Source of the DNA: an uncultured Roseovarius sp.
GTDB taxonomy: Bacteria; Pseudomonadota; Alphaproteobacteria; Rhodobacterales; Rhodobacteraceae
Assembly: GCA_947503145.1 (NCBI GenBank)
Contig: CANNCP010000002.1
Location: 340,367-404,366, forward strand
Direction: 5' to 3'
Length of the DNA stretch: 64,000 nt
Shown: positions 11,853 to 21,967 of the stretch, piece after piece
Layout: each line of letters begins with the position of its first letter
How positions within the stretch are numbered: position 1 is the stretch's first letter
The notes under the pieces: model-generated
Seen by the model: the letters and a program-made list of their open reading frames with translations, nothing else
Databases searched by the model: none
What the model was told of the DNA's origin: nothing
Position numbers and translations under genes: made by a program

Positions 11853-12066
11853 CTGCGCCGTTACTAAGGCGTCTCACATGCAATCTGGTTCAAGGATTGT
11901 ACGCGAAACGCCCACAATATTGATAGATCATTCAACGCCTCCCCTTGCTTGCGATTTCGCAAACAGGGTGAACGCTTGGATCGAACCGCCGCAAGACATA
12001 GAGCCGGGCGAGCCGGGGCACAAGCGGGCGCGCGCTCAGGGTCGATATGCCAGCCCGCACCGATCA

Positions 12067-13140
12067 TCAGGCGCCTATTTCGTCCTCATCGTCCGCGGTG
12101 ATCAGGATGAGGCTGCCTGCCGCCTCTAGCCTGCGGACAGCGTTGACAACCTCGGTCATGGCTTCTTCACCCGGCCCCTGCTTCACCGTCCCGCGATCCT
12201 CCATCTCTTCGCGAAGAATATCGGCCATCCGGCGCGACATGTTCGTCAGCAGGAATTCGACCACGTTATCCAGACCTGCGGATTTCGCCGCGGCAAGCGC
12301 GGTGACAAGCGCCGATTGTTCCAGATCGCGGATAACCTTTGGCACATCGGTGCGGGCCACCCGGTCGGGGATATGCTGAAAGGTAAAGATTGCACGGCGG
12401 ACCTGGTTGGCAAAATCGCCATCCGATTCCTCCAATCCCGACAAGACCTCATCGCGCATTGCCGAGCTGGAGGAATTGAGGATTGCGCCGATGCGCTGCA
12501 CCGGGCCATCGTCAAAGGCGATGGGCGGGCGGTCGTCGAGCTGTGCAGCCAGTGCGAGGCCGATTCGGTCCACCGCTTCTGGTGTGACCTGTCCTGTACG
12601 CGAGATTGCAAAGGTGATGCGGCGCGCCTTGTCCCCGGGCAGACGGCTGAGCAGTTTCGCGGCGAACGAAACGTCAAGCCTGGACAGCACCACTGCCGCC
12701 ACCTCGGCGCTTTCGGCCAGGATGATCGGCACCAGCGTGTCGATGTCGGTGCGTTGCACCTGTTCCCACGGATCGCCGAACTGGCGCACACCGGCCTCCT
12801 TGCGCAGGCGCGCCGCGGTCTGCGGGCTGATCCGGCCATCAAGCGCACTGATCGCGCTCGCGACGCCGTGCGGAAAGGTCAGGCCCATGCTCTCCAGTTC
12901 GGTCGCAAATTCCGCCACGACGCTCATCAACGTGGTGCGGTCGACGTAGCGCATTGCGCCCATCTGGGTGGTCAGTGACGCCTGCAGCACATCGGGCAGG
13001 TCCGACAGCGGCACATCCGCCCCTTCGTTAAGCAGGAACTGCACGATGATCGCCGCCTTTTGCCTGCGGGTCAGGCGCGCGGCGGTCCGACCCGCAGGCG
13101 GGGTATGCGCAACCTGGGCAAGCGATTTTGTCTGGCTCAT
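12067..13140 (-). CDS. fliG: FliG-like flagellar motor switch protein
   Basis: A 357-residue protein. The N-terminal domain begins R-R-Q-K-A-A-I-I-V-Q-F-L-L. The C-terminal torque domain contains L-L-T-N-M-S-R-R-M-A-D-I-L-R-E-E-M-E and E-E-A-M-T-E-V-V-N-A-V-R-R-L (residues ~290-345), with the charged residues expected to face MotA. The middle-domain EHPQ motif of typical FliG is replaced (A-E-S-A-E-V-A-A-V-V-L-S-R-L). No other flagellar genes are near. The product would form the C-ring that sets rotation direction, or a diverged relative of it. Confidence 0.83.
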   Translation of the reverse strand: MSQTKSLAQVAHTPPAGRTAARLTRRQKAAIIVQFLLNEGADVPLSDLPDVLQASLTTQMGAMRYVDRTTLMSVVAEFATELESMGLTFPHGVASAISALDGRISPQTAARLRKEAGVRQFGDPWEQVQRTDIDTLVPIILAESAEVAAVVLSRLDVSFAAKLLSRLPGDKARRITFAISRTGQVTPEAVDRIGLALAAQLDDRPPIAFDDGPVQRIGAILNSSSSAMRDEVLSGLEESDGDFANQVRRAIFTFQHIPDRVARTDVPKVIRDLEQSALVTALAAAKSAGLDNVVEFLLTNMSRRMADILREEMEDRGTVKQGPGEEAMTEVVNAVRRLEAAGSLILITADDEDEIGA

Positions 13141-13283
13141 TCTGCGCCCTCCATCAGCCCGTCCGACGATAGGCCGCAGAGGGTGAAGAAAGGGCTAAAG
13201 CTATGCGGCTCAGTCAAGATCCGCGGACGTCCTTCAAGCAGATGCACGCCGACGATTGCCAATCGGCGCGCACCATGTGTCGG

Positions 13284-14591
13284 TCAGGCGTCGCCGAACA
13301 CGCGGGCAAAGATCGTGTCCACATGCTTGGTATGATAGCCAAGGTCGAATTTCTCTTCGATCTCGGCGGCGCTGAGGGTCGCCAGAACGTCCTTGTCGGC
13401 CAGAAGCTCGGTCTTGAAATCAGCCCCCTCCTCCCAGACTTTCATCGCGTTTCGTTGCACCAGTTTATAGGCGTCCTCGCGGCTGACACCGGCCTGGGTG
13501 AGGGCCAGAAGTACGCGCTGCGACATGACGAGGCCGCGGAACTTGTTCATGTTTGCCAGCATGTTGTCGGGATAAATCACCAGCTTGTCGATCACATTGG
13601 TCAACCGCGCGAGGGCAAAATCGAGCGTGATCGTGGTGTCGGGGCCGATGTTGCGCTCGACGCTGGAATGGCTGATATCGCGCTCGTGCCAGAGGGCTAC
13701 GTTTTCCAGCGCGGGTACGACGGCCATGCGGACCAGACGCGCAAGGCCGGTGAGATTCTCGGTCAGCACCGGGTTGCGCTTGTGCGGCATGGCACTGCTG
13801 CCCTTCTGGCCGGCCGAAAAGAATTCTTCGGCCTCCAGCACTTCGGTGCGCTGCATGTGGCGAATCTCGATCGCTATGTTTTCTATGCTGCTGGCCACAA
13901 CGCCGAGCGCCGCGAAGAAAGCCGCGTGCCGATCGCGCGGGATGACTTGCGTGCTGATCGGTTCGGGCTGTAGTCCCAGCTTCTTGCAGACGTGCTCTTC
14001 GATCGCAGGATCGATGTTGGCGAAAGTGCCGACCGCGCCGGAAATGGCGCCGGTGGCGATCTCGGAGCGGGCATTTATCAGTCGCTTCAGGTTCCGGTCC
14101 ATTTCGGCGTAGAAGCGGGCAAAGGTCAGGCCCATCGTCGTGGGTTCGGCGTGGATGCCGTGAGAGCGACCGATGCGAATGGTGTCCTTTTGCTCATGCG
14201 CGCGGCGCTTGAGCGCTGCCAGCAGGCCCTTCATGTCCTCGATCAGGATGTCGGAGGCGCGCACCAGTTGCACGTTGAAACAGGTGTCGAGCACATCCGA
14301 AGAGGTCATGCCCTGATGCACGAAGCGCGCCTCGTCACTGCCTACATGTTCGGCCAGATGTGTGAGGAACGCGATCACGTCATGCTTGGTCACGGCTTCG
14401 ATCTCGTCGATGCGGGCAACGTCGAATTCCGCATCCTTGGCCTTCCACACGGCGTCGGCGTTCGCGCGCGGGATCACCCCCAGATCGGCCATCGCGTCGC
14501 AGGCATGCGCCTCGATCTCGTACCAGATGCGGAACTTGGTCTCGGGCGACCAGATGGCGACCATGTCGGGGCGGGAATAACGGGGAATCAT
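13284..14591 (-). CDS. purB: Adenylosuccinate lyase
   Basis: Cleaves SAICAR to AICAR and adenylosuccinate to AMP in purine synthesis. The start at 14591 (MIPRYSRPDMVAIWSPETKF) gives 435 residues, the usual length; the open frame further upstream has no family similarity. The fumarase/ASL superfamily signature GSSAMPHKRNP is at about residues 262-272. The catalytic histidine block R-S-H-G-I-H-A-E-P-T-T is near 135-145. It is a single gene; the spacer to fliG (13141-13283... on the other side) holds nothing recognisable. Confidence 0.96.
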   Translation of the reverse strand: MIPRYSRPDMVAIWSPETKFRIWYEIEAHACDAMADLGVIPRANADAVWKAKDAEFDVARIDEIEAVTKHDVIAFLTHLAEHVGSDEARFVHQGMTSSDVLDTCFNVQLVRASDILIEDMKGLLAALKRRAHEQKDTIRIGRSHGIHAEPTTMGLTFARFYAEMDRNLKRLINARSEIATGAISGAVGTFANIDPAIEEHVCKKLGLQPEPISTQVIPRDRHAAFFAALGVVASSIENIAIEIRHMQRTEVLEAEEFFSAGQKGSSAMPHKRNPVLTENLTGLARLVRMAVVPALENVALWHERDISHSSVERNIGPDTTITLDFALARLTNVIDKLVIYPDNMLANMNKFRGLVMSQRVLLALTQAGVSREDAYKLVQRNAMKVWEEGADFKTELLADKDVLATLSAAEIEEKFDLGYHTKHVDTIFARVFGDA

Positions 14592-14755
14592 ATGTGGGCC
14601 TCTGGTTCTATCAAGTGCGATTGCGCGCGGTTTAGACCGCGCGCGGGGTGGCAGCAAGCCAGGCGGGGAAAATGCCGCGCCGCTCCTCCGCCCGGCTGGG
14701 CGTCCTCGCGGTAGCACGCCCGGGCCATCAGGCTGGATATCGCTGCGCAATTGGC

Positions 14756-14774
14756 GCCTTCGGCGGGAGTATTT
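14756..14774 (-). repeat. Dispersed short repeat, reverse copy
   Basis: Read on the minus strand this is AAATACTCCCGCCGAAGGC. It resembles AATATCCTCGCCGAAGGC at about 39950-39967 and 46645-46662. All three copies lie just outside genes. Confidence 0.45.
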
Positions 14775-14801
14775 ATGGAAAAATGAAAGGCCGTGTGGGA
14801 A

Positions 14802-16016
14802 TCAGTCCGCGAGTGTCGTTTCGATACGTGCGCTGGCTTCCAGCGTGCGGTGCACCGGGCACTTGTCGGCAATCTCCAGCAGTCGCGCGCGTTGGTCGTC
14901 GCTGAGTTCGCCGTCGAGAAATACGGTGCGTCTGAACGTGTCAGCCCTGGCGTCCTGCCCGGTTTTGGCGTCCTGGGCGTGGACCTTGTCGTGGCTGACC
15001 TCGACCCGGACCTGGGCGAGCGGCCAACCCTTGCGGCGCGCATACATGCGGATGGTCATGGACGTGCACGCCCCCAGCCCCGCAGAGAGAAAACCGTAAG
15101 GCGACATGCCCCGGTCGGTGCCGCCATAGGCCGCAGGCTCATCCGCCAGCGTATGGTGGCGCGGCCCGGCATTGACATCCTGCAGGAAACCGGCCGGGTC
15201 TGCCTCGGTCACGCGCACGATGCCCTCGGGCGCGCCGGGCGGCGGCGCGGGCGCCTTGATGTCTAGATAACGCGCCGCCCATGCGACGATCACCTGCGCG
15301 GCATATTCGGCGTCTTCCGCACGGGTGATCAGGTGGTCCGCCTCATCGAGCGTGACGAAGCTCTTGGGGTGTTTGGCGGCGCTGAAAATCTTTCCGGCGT
15401 TTTCGATCCCCACGACGGCATCGCGCGGTGCGTGCAGCACCAGCAGCGCCCGATGCAGCTGCGCAATCTCGGTCTGGAGCGTTTCAGCCTTTACATTCTC
15501 CACGAAGTCCTTGCCGATGCGGATGGGGCGACCGCCCAGGTTCACTTCGGCTACGCCGCTTTCATCAATCTCGGTCAGGGCGCCGCTGAAATTATGCAAC
15601 ACGTGGCCGGGGTCGAAAGGCGCGCCAATGGTGGCCACGGCGCGCACGCTGTCAATCTGACGTGCGGTGGCCAGCACCGCCGCGCCGCCCAGTGAATGGC
15701 CGATCAGCAGCGCCGGGGCCATGCCGCGCGCCTCCAGCGCCTGCGCCGCCAGCACCAGATCGTCGGTATTGGTGGTGAATGTGGTATTCTCGAACTCGCC
15801 GCCCGAATGACCCAGACCGGTGAAATCGAACCGCAACACGGCGATGCCCGCGCCCGCCAGCCGCGCCGAAATGCGGCGCGCGGCGTGGTTATCCTTGGAG
15901 CAGGTAAAGCAATGCGCAAAGAGCGCGGTGGCCAGGTGCGGCCCCTCGGGCAGATCAAGCCGCGCGGCCAGGTCGGAGCCATCGTGGCCGGTGAATGTCA
16001 GGCGTTCGGTGGGCAT
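14802..16016 (-). CDS. Bifunctional alpha/beta hydrolase / OsmC-family protein
   Basis: A 404-residue fusion. Residues ~1-250 form an alpha/beta hydrolase with nucleophile elbow GHSLGGAA (about 105-112), a late acid in APRDAVVG and a histidine in DEADHLI. Residues ~265-404 form an OsmC/Ohr-like domain with the two expected cysteines, in S-A-G-L-G-A-C-T-S-M-T and I-A-D-K-C-P-V-H-R-T-L-E. OsmC proteins reduce organic hydroperoxides. The fused hydrolase may release peroxidised acyl chains, but this is not shown. The fusion is known in proteobacteria. It is a single gene preceded by GAGAGGAC. Confidence 0.88.
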   Translation of the reverse strand: MPTERLTFTGHDGSDLAARLDLPEGPHLATALFAHCFTCSKDNHAARRISARLAGAGIAVLRFDFTGLGHSGGEFENTTFTTNTDDLVLAAQALEARGMAPALLIGHSLGGAAVLATARQIDSVRAVATIGAPFDPGHVLHNFSGALTEIDESGVAEVNLGGRPIRIGKDFVENVKAETLQTEIAQLHRALLVLHAPRDAVVGIENAGKIFSAAKHPKSFVTLDEADHLITRAEDAEYAAQVIVAWAARYLDIKAPAPPPGAPEGIVRVTEADPAGFLQDVNAGPRHHTLADEPAAYGGTDRGMSPYGFLSAGLGACTSMTIRMYARRKGWPLAQVRVEVSHDKVHAQDAKTGQDARADTFRRTVFLDGELSDDQRARLLEIADKCPVHRTLEASARIETTLAD

Positions 16017-16179
16017 GGCACGGTCCTCTCGTGGTGTGCCTCAAGCGTAGGCACGCACCCGCGCGGTTGCCAGCCATGTGTCAGCGGCGTCACAGGAAGG
16101 TGAGATGAGGAATGTTGCGTTCAATCGCATTCGTCCGGTGAGCGCAATACACGCCATAGCGCACGGATGCGGTGCCGGG

Positions 16180-16911
16180 TCAGGCGGCGCTGTGCTGGTA
16201 GAGCCGGTCGTTGCTCAGATTGCCCAGCAGATTGTAGCCCAGATCCCGCAGCAGCGTTTCGGCGCTGGTGGTACCTTCGTGACCACGAAACGCGCCTTCG
16301 CGCCATTCGAGATAGATCAGCTTTGGCCGCACGACCCCGATGCTGCGCAGAACCGACAGCTCGGCCCCTTCGATATCCATGTGCAGAAGGTCGATCGCGT
16401 TGATCCCGGCCTCTGCGCAGAATGTGTCAAAGCGCTTGCCCTCTACCCTGATTGGGTCTTTGGCCTGCTGCACGAAGGTGAACCGCTTTTGATAGGCGTC
16501 GCTGTGCTGGTAGAGTGAGCCTTGGGCATTGGTCTCGCCGTTGATCGTGGCAGTGTACCATTCCACGGGGCCGTCAAGATCGCAGGCGGCGAAGTTGTAG
16601 ATCTCCACATCCGAGGCGGCGAGTGCGGCGCGCACGATTTCGATCCGGTCGGGATCGGCCTCGACGGTGATGACACGGGCATCCGGAAAGGTCTGCTTCA
16701 TCCGCCAGGCATCGCCACCGTCGAACGATCCCAGATCGACGATCACCGTCGGATCGATGCCCGCCTCGGGCAGCCAGTTAAGATTGAAGCGTGAATGCTG
16801 CACATCACACGGGGTGCCATTGACATCGATCCGGTACATCCGCTCGTGCAGGGCGGGCGACTTCAGGCCGTTCAGCCGCATTTTTAGTCGAAAATCAAGG
16901 CGATTCAACAT
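16180..16911 (-). CDS. FkbM-family methyltransferase
   Basis: SAM-dependent methyltransferase of the FkbM family, usually acting on sugars or polyketide-like hydroxyls. The SAM-binding strand is IVDLGSFDGGDAWRM (about residues 58-72), followed by VITVEADPDRIEIV. The C-terminal block IDLLHMDIEGAELSVL (about 180) is the FkbM signature. ATG 16911 is preferred (GGAG eight bases upstream, 243 residues); an in-frame upstream start at 16989 would add 26 unrelated residues. The target is unknown. Confidence 0.85.
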   Translation of the reverse strand: MLNRLDFRLKMRLNGLKSPALHERMYRIDVNGTPCDVQHSRFNLNWLPEAGIDPTVIVDLGSFDGGDAWRMKQTFPDARVITVEADPDRIEIVRAALAASDVEIYNFAACDLDGPVEWYTATINGETNAQGSLYQHSDAYQKRFTFVQQAKDPIRVEGKRFDTFCAEAGINAIDLLHMDIEGAELSVLRSIGVVRPKLIYLEWREGAFRGHEGTTSAETLLRDLGYNLLGNLSNDRLYQHSAA

Positions 16912-17057
16912 GTCAGGTGCTCCGGGCAACAGGCTTCTATGCGCGTAGACAATCGTCGGACCAAGATCAAGGGACGGAATTGATTGCAAGTCATGCGAAA
17001 CAGCGCGACGCGCCAGACTGACGCGGCCATAGGTGGATTTGTCTGGCGACGCCGCGC

Positions 17058-17900
17058 TCAGAGTACGATGGACGTGATCAGCTTGATGGTTTGGGCCGTG
17101 GCGCCGGCGCTTTCCAGACCGGCGAACGTCCCTGTGAGCGCAGCGGTCTGCGCCGCCAGTCTGATGCTTTCGCCCTTGAGCAGCGTCAGCACGATCAGGG
17201 CAGCACCGACAGGCAGGGCGATCACCGACACGGTCAGTGCAATTGCCCAGGCGGTCAGTCGTTTCGGGGTCTCATGGACAATATCGGGGTCGGGCAGATC
17301 CCAATACATCTCGGTCTGTGCCGCCGCGTCCCTATCCGCCCGGCGCGGTGACATGCCGGCAGTGTCGAGATGCGCGCTCAGATGATCGCAGGTGTCTTCG
17401 ATCCCGGGAAGGGCACGGTCGGGAACCACTTGGTCGGCGGGGGTTTTTTCCTTGGTTGTGTCGGTCACGCCTACAGTGGCAGGGCGCGTCGTACGCGGGC
17501 GCTGACCGGCCGCGACCGCCTCGCGGAAGCCGTCAATCGGCAGCCAGGCCGAATGCCCGTCCCATTGCACCAGTTCCACAGGCAATGTGCAGATCAGCCG
17601 TGCAAGCATCGCGCCGGCATCCGCCAGCCCGGTTTCGGGGGAAATCGGGTGTATCACCAGCCTCAGAACGGGCACTGGCGTCGATCCATCCGGTGTCTTG
17701 CCGACACCTTGGGTGATCCAGAGCACGTGCCGGGGCGTCACCAGACAGGCCGAGTGGTCCGTCAGGACCCGGCTCTGGCAAAACCCCGGATCGAGATCCT
17801 CGGAATTGCTCGTAACCTGATGGAGCATGCTCTCGACCGACACAGTATGTGCCTTCGAGAGGATGAGCCAAGCTGTTATGATCTCATTTTTCTGTGTCAT
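17058..17900 (-). CDS. Unrecognised protein with C-terminal membrane segment
   Basis: I do not recognise this family. From ATG 17900 the product has 280 residues (17948 is an alternative start). Residues ~1-150 look like a soluble alpha/beta domain (A-W-L-I-L-S-K-A-H, then V-T-P-R-H-V-L-W-I-T-Q-G-V-G-K and V-L-R-L-V-I-H-P-I-S). A polar, acidic linker with many D/T/R follows. Near 210-235 is one strong membrane span (AIALTVSVIALPVGAALIVL), then a weaker hydrophobic Ala/Thr-rich tail. The layout suggests a cytoplasmic sensing or adaptor domain anchored at its C-terminus. It lies upstream of the FkbM gene on the same strand. Confidence 0.6.
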   Translation of the reverse strand: MTQKNEIITAWLILSKAHTVSVESMLHQVTSNSEDLDPGFCQSRVLTDHSACLVTPRHVLWITQGVGKTPDGSTPVPVLRLVIHPISPETGLADAGAMLARLICTLPVELVQWDGHSAWLPIDGFREAVAAGQRPRTTRPATVGVTDTTKEKTPADQVVPDRALPGIEDTCDHLSAHLDTAGMSPRRADRDAAAQTEMYWDLPDPDIVHETPKRLTAWAIALTVSVIALPVGAALIVLTLLKGESIRLAAQTAALTGTFAGLESAGATAQTIKLITSIVL

Positions 17901-18035
17901 GGCGCCTGTTTCTGCGTCTTTGTAACTGCGTTTCGATTTTTGCCTCAATCAGAGCCTGACAAGAAATATTGTTTCCACTGGGACCGAAACATGACCGGTT
18001 TCAGGCATCATTCTGGCGTGCGTTTGCCGCACGAA

Positions 18036-18063
18036 AAAGGGCGCCACCGGAGGGACGCCCTTT
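18036..18063 (-). terminator. Intrinsic terminator with U-tract, minus strand
   Basis: On the minus strand AAAGGGCG ... CGCCCTTT forms an 8-bp stem followed by further T residues (CCCTTTTTCG), the classical terminator shape. The loop contains CCCTCCGG, which resembles an anti-Shine-Dalgarno sequence. It ends any transcript coming from glnA or starting within the spacer. Confidence 0.65.
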
Positions 18064-18220
18064 AAAATCATGCCTGAAAATCACGCCTGGACAGAGTTCC
18101 GAGCATTTCGCGTTAAGCGAGTGCTCTCGAATTGTGGCACGGCACCTTGAAGCGTTTCGTCTTGTTTGCGGAAACAGATGCAAGGCGAAGTGCAGCAGGG
18201 CCCGTCAATATCGTGGGCCG

Positions 18221-18255
18221 TCCGCGTTCAATCCGTGGACCGAATTGAACGCGGA
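18221..18255 (-). terminator. Hairpin directly downstream of glnA
   Basis: Perfect 12-bp arms (TCCGCGTTCAAT and ATTGAACGCGGA) with an 11-nt loop begin 6 nt beyond the glnA stop. No T-run follows on the minus strand, so it may protect the 3' end or attenuate rather than terminate. Confidence 0.55.
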
Positions 18256-18260
18256 ACACT

Positions 18261-19667
18261 TTAGCAGCTATAATACATCATGAACTCCACCGGATGCGGT
18301 GTCTGTTCGTAGGTTTGGATTTCTTCCATCTTCAGCGCGATATATCCGTCGATCTGGTTCTTGGTGAACACGTCACCCGCCAGCAGATAGTCGTGATCGG
18401 CTTTCAACTCCTCCATCGCTTCGTGCAGGCTGCCGCAGACAGTGGGAATGCCTTCCAGCTCTTCGGCGGGCAGGTCATAGAGGTTCTTGTCCATCGCCTC
18501 GCCGGGATCGATCTTCGACTTGATACCGTCAAGACCGGCCATCAGCAGTGCTGCAAAACAAAGATACGGGTTGGCTGCAGGATCGGGAAAGCGCGCCTCG
18601 ACGCGCTTGGCCTTGGGGCTCTCGGTCCACGGGATACGCATACAGCCCGAACGGTTGCGCGCAGAATAGGCGCGCAGCACGGGAGCCTCAAAGCCGGGGA
18701 TCAGGCGCTTGTAGCTGTTGGTCGTCGGGTTGGTGAACGCATTGAGCGATTTTGCGTGCTTGAGGATACCACCGATGAAATACAGCGCCTCCTGGCTGAG
18801 ATCGGCGTATTTGTCGCCCGCAAAGAGCGGCTTGCCGTCTTTCCAGATCGACATGTTCACATGCATGCCGTTGCCGTTGTCACCATAGATCGGCTTGGGC
18901 ATGAATGTGGCCGACTTGCCGTATGCATGGGCAACATTGTGGATGATATACTTGAATTTTTGCAGCTCATCGGCCTGCTTGGTCAGCGAGCCAAAGATCA
19001 AGCCCAGCTCGTGCTGACAGCTGCCAACCTCGTGGTGGTGCTTGTCTACCTTCATCCCCAGGCGCTTCATCGTGCTCAGCATCTCGCTGCGGATATCTTG
19101 GGCGTCGTCGATCGGGTTCACCGGAAAATACCCACCCTTGAGACCGGGGCGGTGCCCCATGTTGCCCATCTCGTATTCGGTGTCAGTGTTCCAGGACGCA
19201 TCCTGTGCATCCACCTCGTAGGAGACTTTATTGATCGTGTTCGAGAACCGCACGTCATCAAACAGGAAGAACTCGGCTTCGGGGCCCATATAGGCCACGT
19301 CTCCGATCCCGGACGCCTTCAGATAAGCCTCGGATTTCAGGGCGGTGCCGCGCGGGTCGCGATCATAGGCTTCGCCGGTGTCCGGCTCGACAACCGTGCA
19401 ATGCACGCACAGGGTCTTTTCTGCATAGAACGGGTCGACATAGGCACTATCCATGTCGATCATCAGCTTCATGTCCGAGGCCTCGATGGATTTCCAGCCG
19501 GAGATGCTTGATCCGTCAAACATGAAGCCTTCTTCGAGGAAATCTTCGTCAACCTGATCCGCGGCAAGGGTCACGTGCTGCAACTTGCCGCGCGGATCAG
19601 TAAAGCGAACATCGAAGTATTCTATCTGATCATCTGCGATGGTCTTGAGCAGGTCTTGTGCGCTCAT
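18261..19667 (-). CDS. glnA: Glutamine synthetase, type I
   Basis: Makes glutamine from glutamate, ammonia and ATP; the central ammonium-assimilation enzyme, active as a cytoplasmic dodecamer. The 468-residue length and the adenylylation site Tyr397 in [11 protein letters not shown] show the GSI-beta type controlled by GlnE/GlnD/PII. The ATP/metal block [10 protein letters not shown] is near 215 and N-G-N-G-M-H-V-N near 270. An AAGGAAT ribosome site precedes the ATG. It lies 52 bp after glnB, the usual alphaproteobacterial glnBA operon. Confidence 0.98.
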   Translation of the reverse strand: MSAQDLLKTIADDQIEYFDVRFTDPRGKLQHVTLAADQVDEDFLEEGFMFDGSSISGWKSIEASDMKLMIDMDSAYVDPFYAEKTLCVHCTVVEPDTGEAYDRDPRGTALKSEAYLKASGIGDVAYMGPEAEFFLFDDVRFSNTINKVSYEVDAQDASWNTDTEYEMGNMGHRPGLKGGYFPVNPIDDAQDIRSEMLSTMKRLGMKVDKHHHEVGSCQHELGLIFGSLTKQADELQKFKYIIHNVAHAYGKSATFMPKPIYGDNGNGMHVNMSIWKDGKPLFAGDKYADLSQEALYFIGGILKHAKSLNAFTNPTTNSYKRLIPGFEAPVLRAYSARNRSGCMRIPWTESPKAKRVEARFPDPAANPYLCFAALLMAGLDGIKSKIDPGEAMDKNLYDLPAEELEGIPTVCGSLHEAMEELKADHDYLLAGDVFTKNQIDGYIALKMEEIQTYEQTPHPVEFMMYYSC

Positions 19668-19719
19668 GTCTGTATTCCTTTGGTTCAGTATTGTTCGAAT
19701 GGTTTATGCGGGGCGGCAG

Positions 19720-20343
<624 letters not shown>

Positions 20344-21951
20344 ATGACCGAACTGCTCACTGCCGCGCAGATGCGCGCCGCCGAACAGGCCGCCATCAGC
20401 GCGGGCACCGTGACCGGGCTGGAATTGATGGAGCGTGCCGGGCGCGGCGTCGTGGACGCCGTGTTCGGGGAGTGGCCAGAACTGGCGCGTGCCCCGCACC
20501 GTGCGGTGGTGCTGTGCGGGCCGGGCAACAATGGCGGCGACGGCTTCGTCGTGGCGCGGCTGCTCAAGCAGTGGGGCTGGGAGGTGGAGGTGTTCGTGTA
20601 TGGCGACCCCGCTCGACTGCCCACCGATGCGCGGACGAATTACGAGCGGTGGCAGGAGATAGGCGACGTGTCGGCCCTTCTTCCGACTCTGAAACCGTCG
20701 CTCCATAGCCCTGCGCTTGTCGTCGATGCGCTGTTCGGGACTGGCCTGACGAGACCCGTCGGCGATCTGGGGTTGATTCTGAGCGACCTGCGGGACAACC
20801 ACGATGCCGGGCGCGGAATGGTGGTGGAGGATGAGGACCGGCTGGGTCGGGTTCCGTTGTGCGTGGCGGTGGATCTGCCCAGCGGGCTGTGCAGCGACAG
20901 CGGCCGGGTCCTGAAGCCCGAAGGAGTTATCCGCGCGCCGGGCAAACCGGAAGCGGCATCGGCAACCTGCGATCTGACGGTCACGTTTCATCGGCGCAAG
21001 CTAGGCCATGTGCTGGACGATGGTCCGGCGATCTGCGGCAAGGTGGCGGTCTGCGACATCGGGTTAAGGCAATCCGGCGCGGCGCAACCGGTCACACTTG
21101 TCGACGCGCCACCGGCACACAGGCTGGTCAAACCCGCAGGGCACAAATTCTCCCACGGTCACGCACTAATCCTGTCGGGCGGTCCCGGCCGGACCGGCGC
21201 GGCGCGACTGGCCGCGCGCGGTGCGCTGCGGATCGGTGCGGGGCTGGTCACGCTCGGGGTGCCGCCGGCCGCGCAGATGGAGGTGGCGGGGCAGATCACC
21301 GCGCTGATGCAGACACCTGTGGCGGATGAGGCCGCGCTCGCCGGGGTGTTGCAGGACGACCGCATCAATGCAGCCTGCCTCGGGCCGGGGCTGGGGATGG
21401 ATCGTGCGCGGGCGTTGGTGCCGGTGGCGTTGCGCGCCTTGCCGCGCCGTCCTCTGGTACTGGACGCGGATGCGCTGACCGTGCTGGCGGAGGATGGCGC
21501 ACTTTTTGACCAACTTCACGACCTCTGCATACTCACCCCGCATGGCGGCGAATTCGCGCGGCTTTTCCCGGATATCGCGAAGAGGCTCAGCAAGGAGCCG
21601 AAGAGCGGCCCCGCCTGCTCAAAAGTCGATGCAACCCGCGATGCGGCGCGGCGTGCGGGCTGTACCGTCCTGTTCAAAGGCCCCGACACCGTCATTGCCG
21701 CACCGGACGGACGCTGCGCGGTGCATGCCGCGCAATACGAGCGCGCCGCGCCGTGGCTGGCCACTGCAGGCGCGGGCGATGTGCTGGCGGGGTTCATCAC
21801 CGGGCTGTTGGCGCGGGGATTTGCCCCGATCCAGGCAGCAGAGGCCGGAGCCTGGCTGCATGCCGAATGCGCGCGCAGTTTTGGTCCTGGCCTCATCGCC
21901 GAGGATATCCCCGAAGAGCTGCCAGAGGTGTTCCGCGCGCTCGGGCTTTGA
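20344..21951 (+). CDS. nnr: Bifunctional NAD(P)H-hydrate epimerase / ADP-dependent dehydratase
   Basis: Repairs NADHX and NADPHX, the hydrated damage forms of the cofactors. From ATG 20344 (MTELLTAAQMRAAEQAA, GAGGACAGG upstream) it has 535 residues; an earlier in-frame ATG at 20290 adds 18 unrelated residues. The N-terminal epimerase (YjeF-N) domain has G-P-G-N-N-G-G-D-G-F near 60 and C-V-A-V-D-L-P-S-G near 175. The C-terminal ribokinase-like dehydratase domain begins K-P-A-G-H-K-F-S-H-G-H, has C-I-L-T-P-H-G-G-E-F, and ends with AGAGDVLAGFITGLLA. Confidence 0.95.
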   Translation: MTELLTAAQMRAAEQAAISAGTVTGLELMERAGRGVVDAVFGEWPELARAPHRAVVLCGPGNNGGDGFVVARLLKQWGWEVEVFVYGDPARLPTDARTNYERWQEIGDVSALLPTLKPSLHSPALVVDALFGTGLTRPVGDLGLILSDLRDNHDAGRGMVVEDEDRLGRVPLCVAVDLPSGLCSDSGRVLKPEGVIRAPGKPEAASATCDLTVTFHRRKLGHVLDDGPAICGKVAVCDIGLRQSGAAQPVTLVDAPPAHRLVKPAGHKFSHGHALILSGGPGRTGAARLAARGALRIGAGLVTLGVPPAAQMEVAGQITALMQTPVADEAALAGVLQDDRINAACLGPGLGMDRARALVPVALRALPRRPLVLDADALTVLAEDGALFDQLHDLCILTPHGGEFARLFPDIAKRLSKEPKSGPACSKVDATRDAARRAGCTVLFKGPDTVIAAPDGRCAVHAAQYERAAPWLATAGAGDVLAGFITGLLARGFAPIQAAEAGAWLHAECARSFGPGLIAEDIPEELPEVFRALGL

Positions 21952-21967
21952 CCCCGGACGACCTGCG

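Larger units (their letters stand above)
17901..18260. other. Spacer between glnA and the unknown membrane gene
   Basis: About 360 bp without a supported gene. It holds two strong hairpins (18221-18255 and 18036-18063), both oriented to act on transcription leaving glnA on the minus strand. The ~150 nt between them could be a glnA 3' untranslated region or a small RNA. A 60-codon minus-strand frame (18001-18183) runs through the second hairpin and is not credible. Confidence 0.5.

Noticed and set aside
18294..19511. 405-codon plus-strand frame opposite glnA
   Set aside because: Antisense shadow of a full-length glutamine synthetase.
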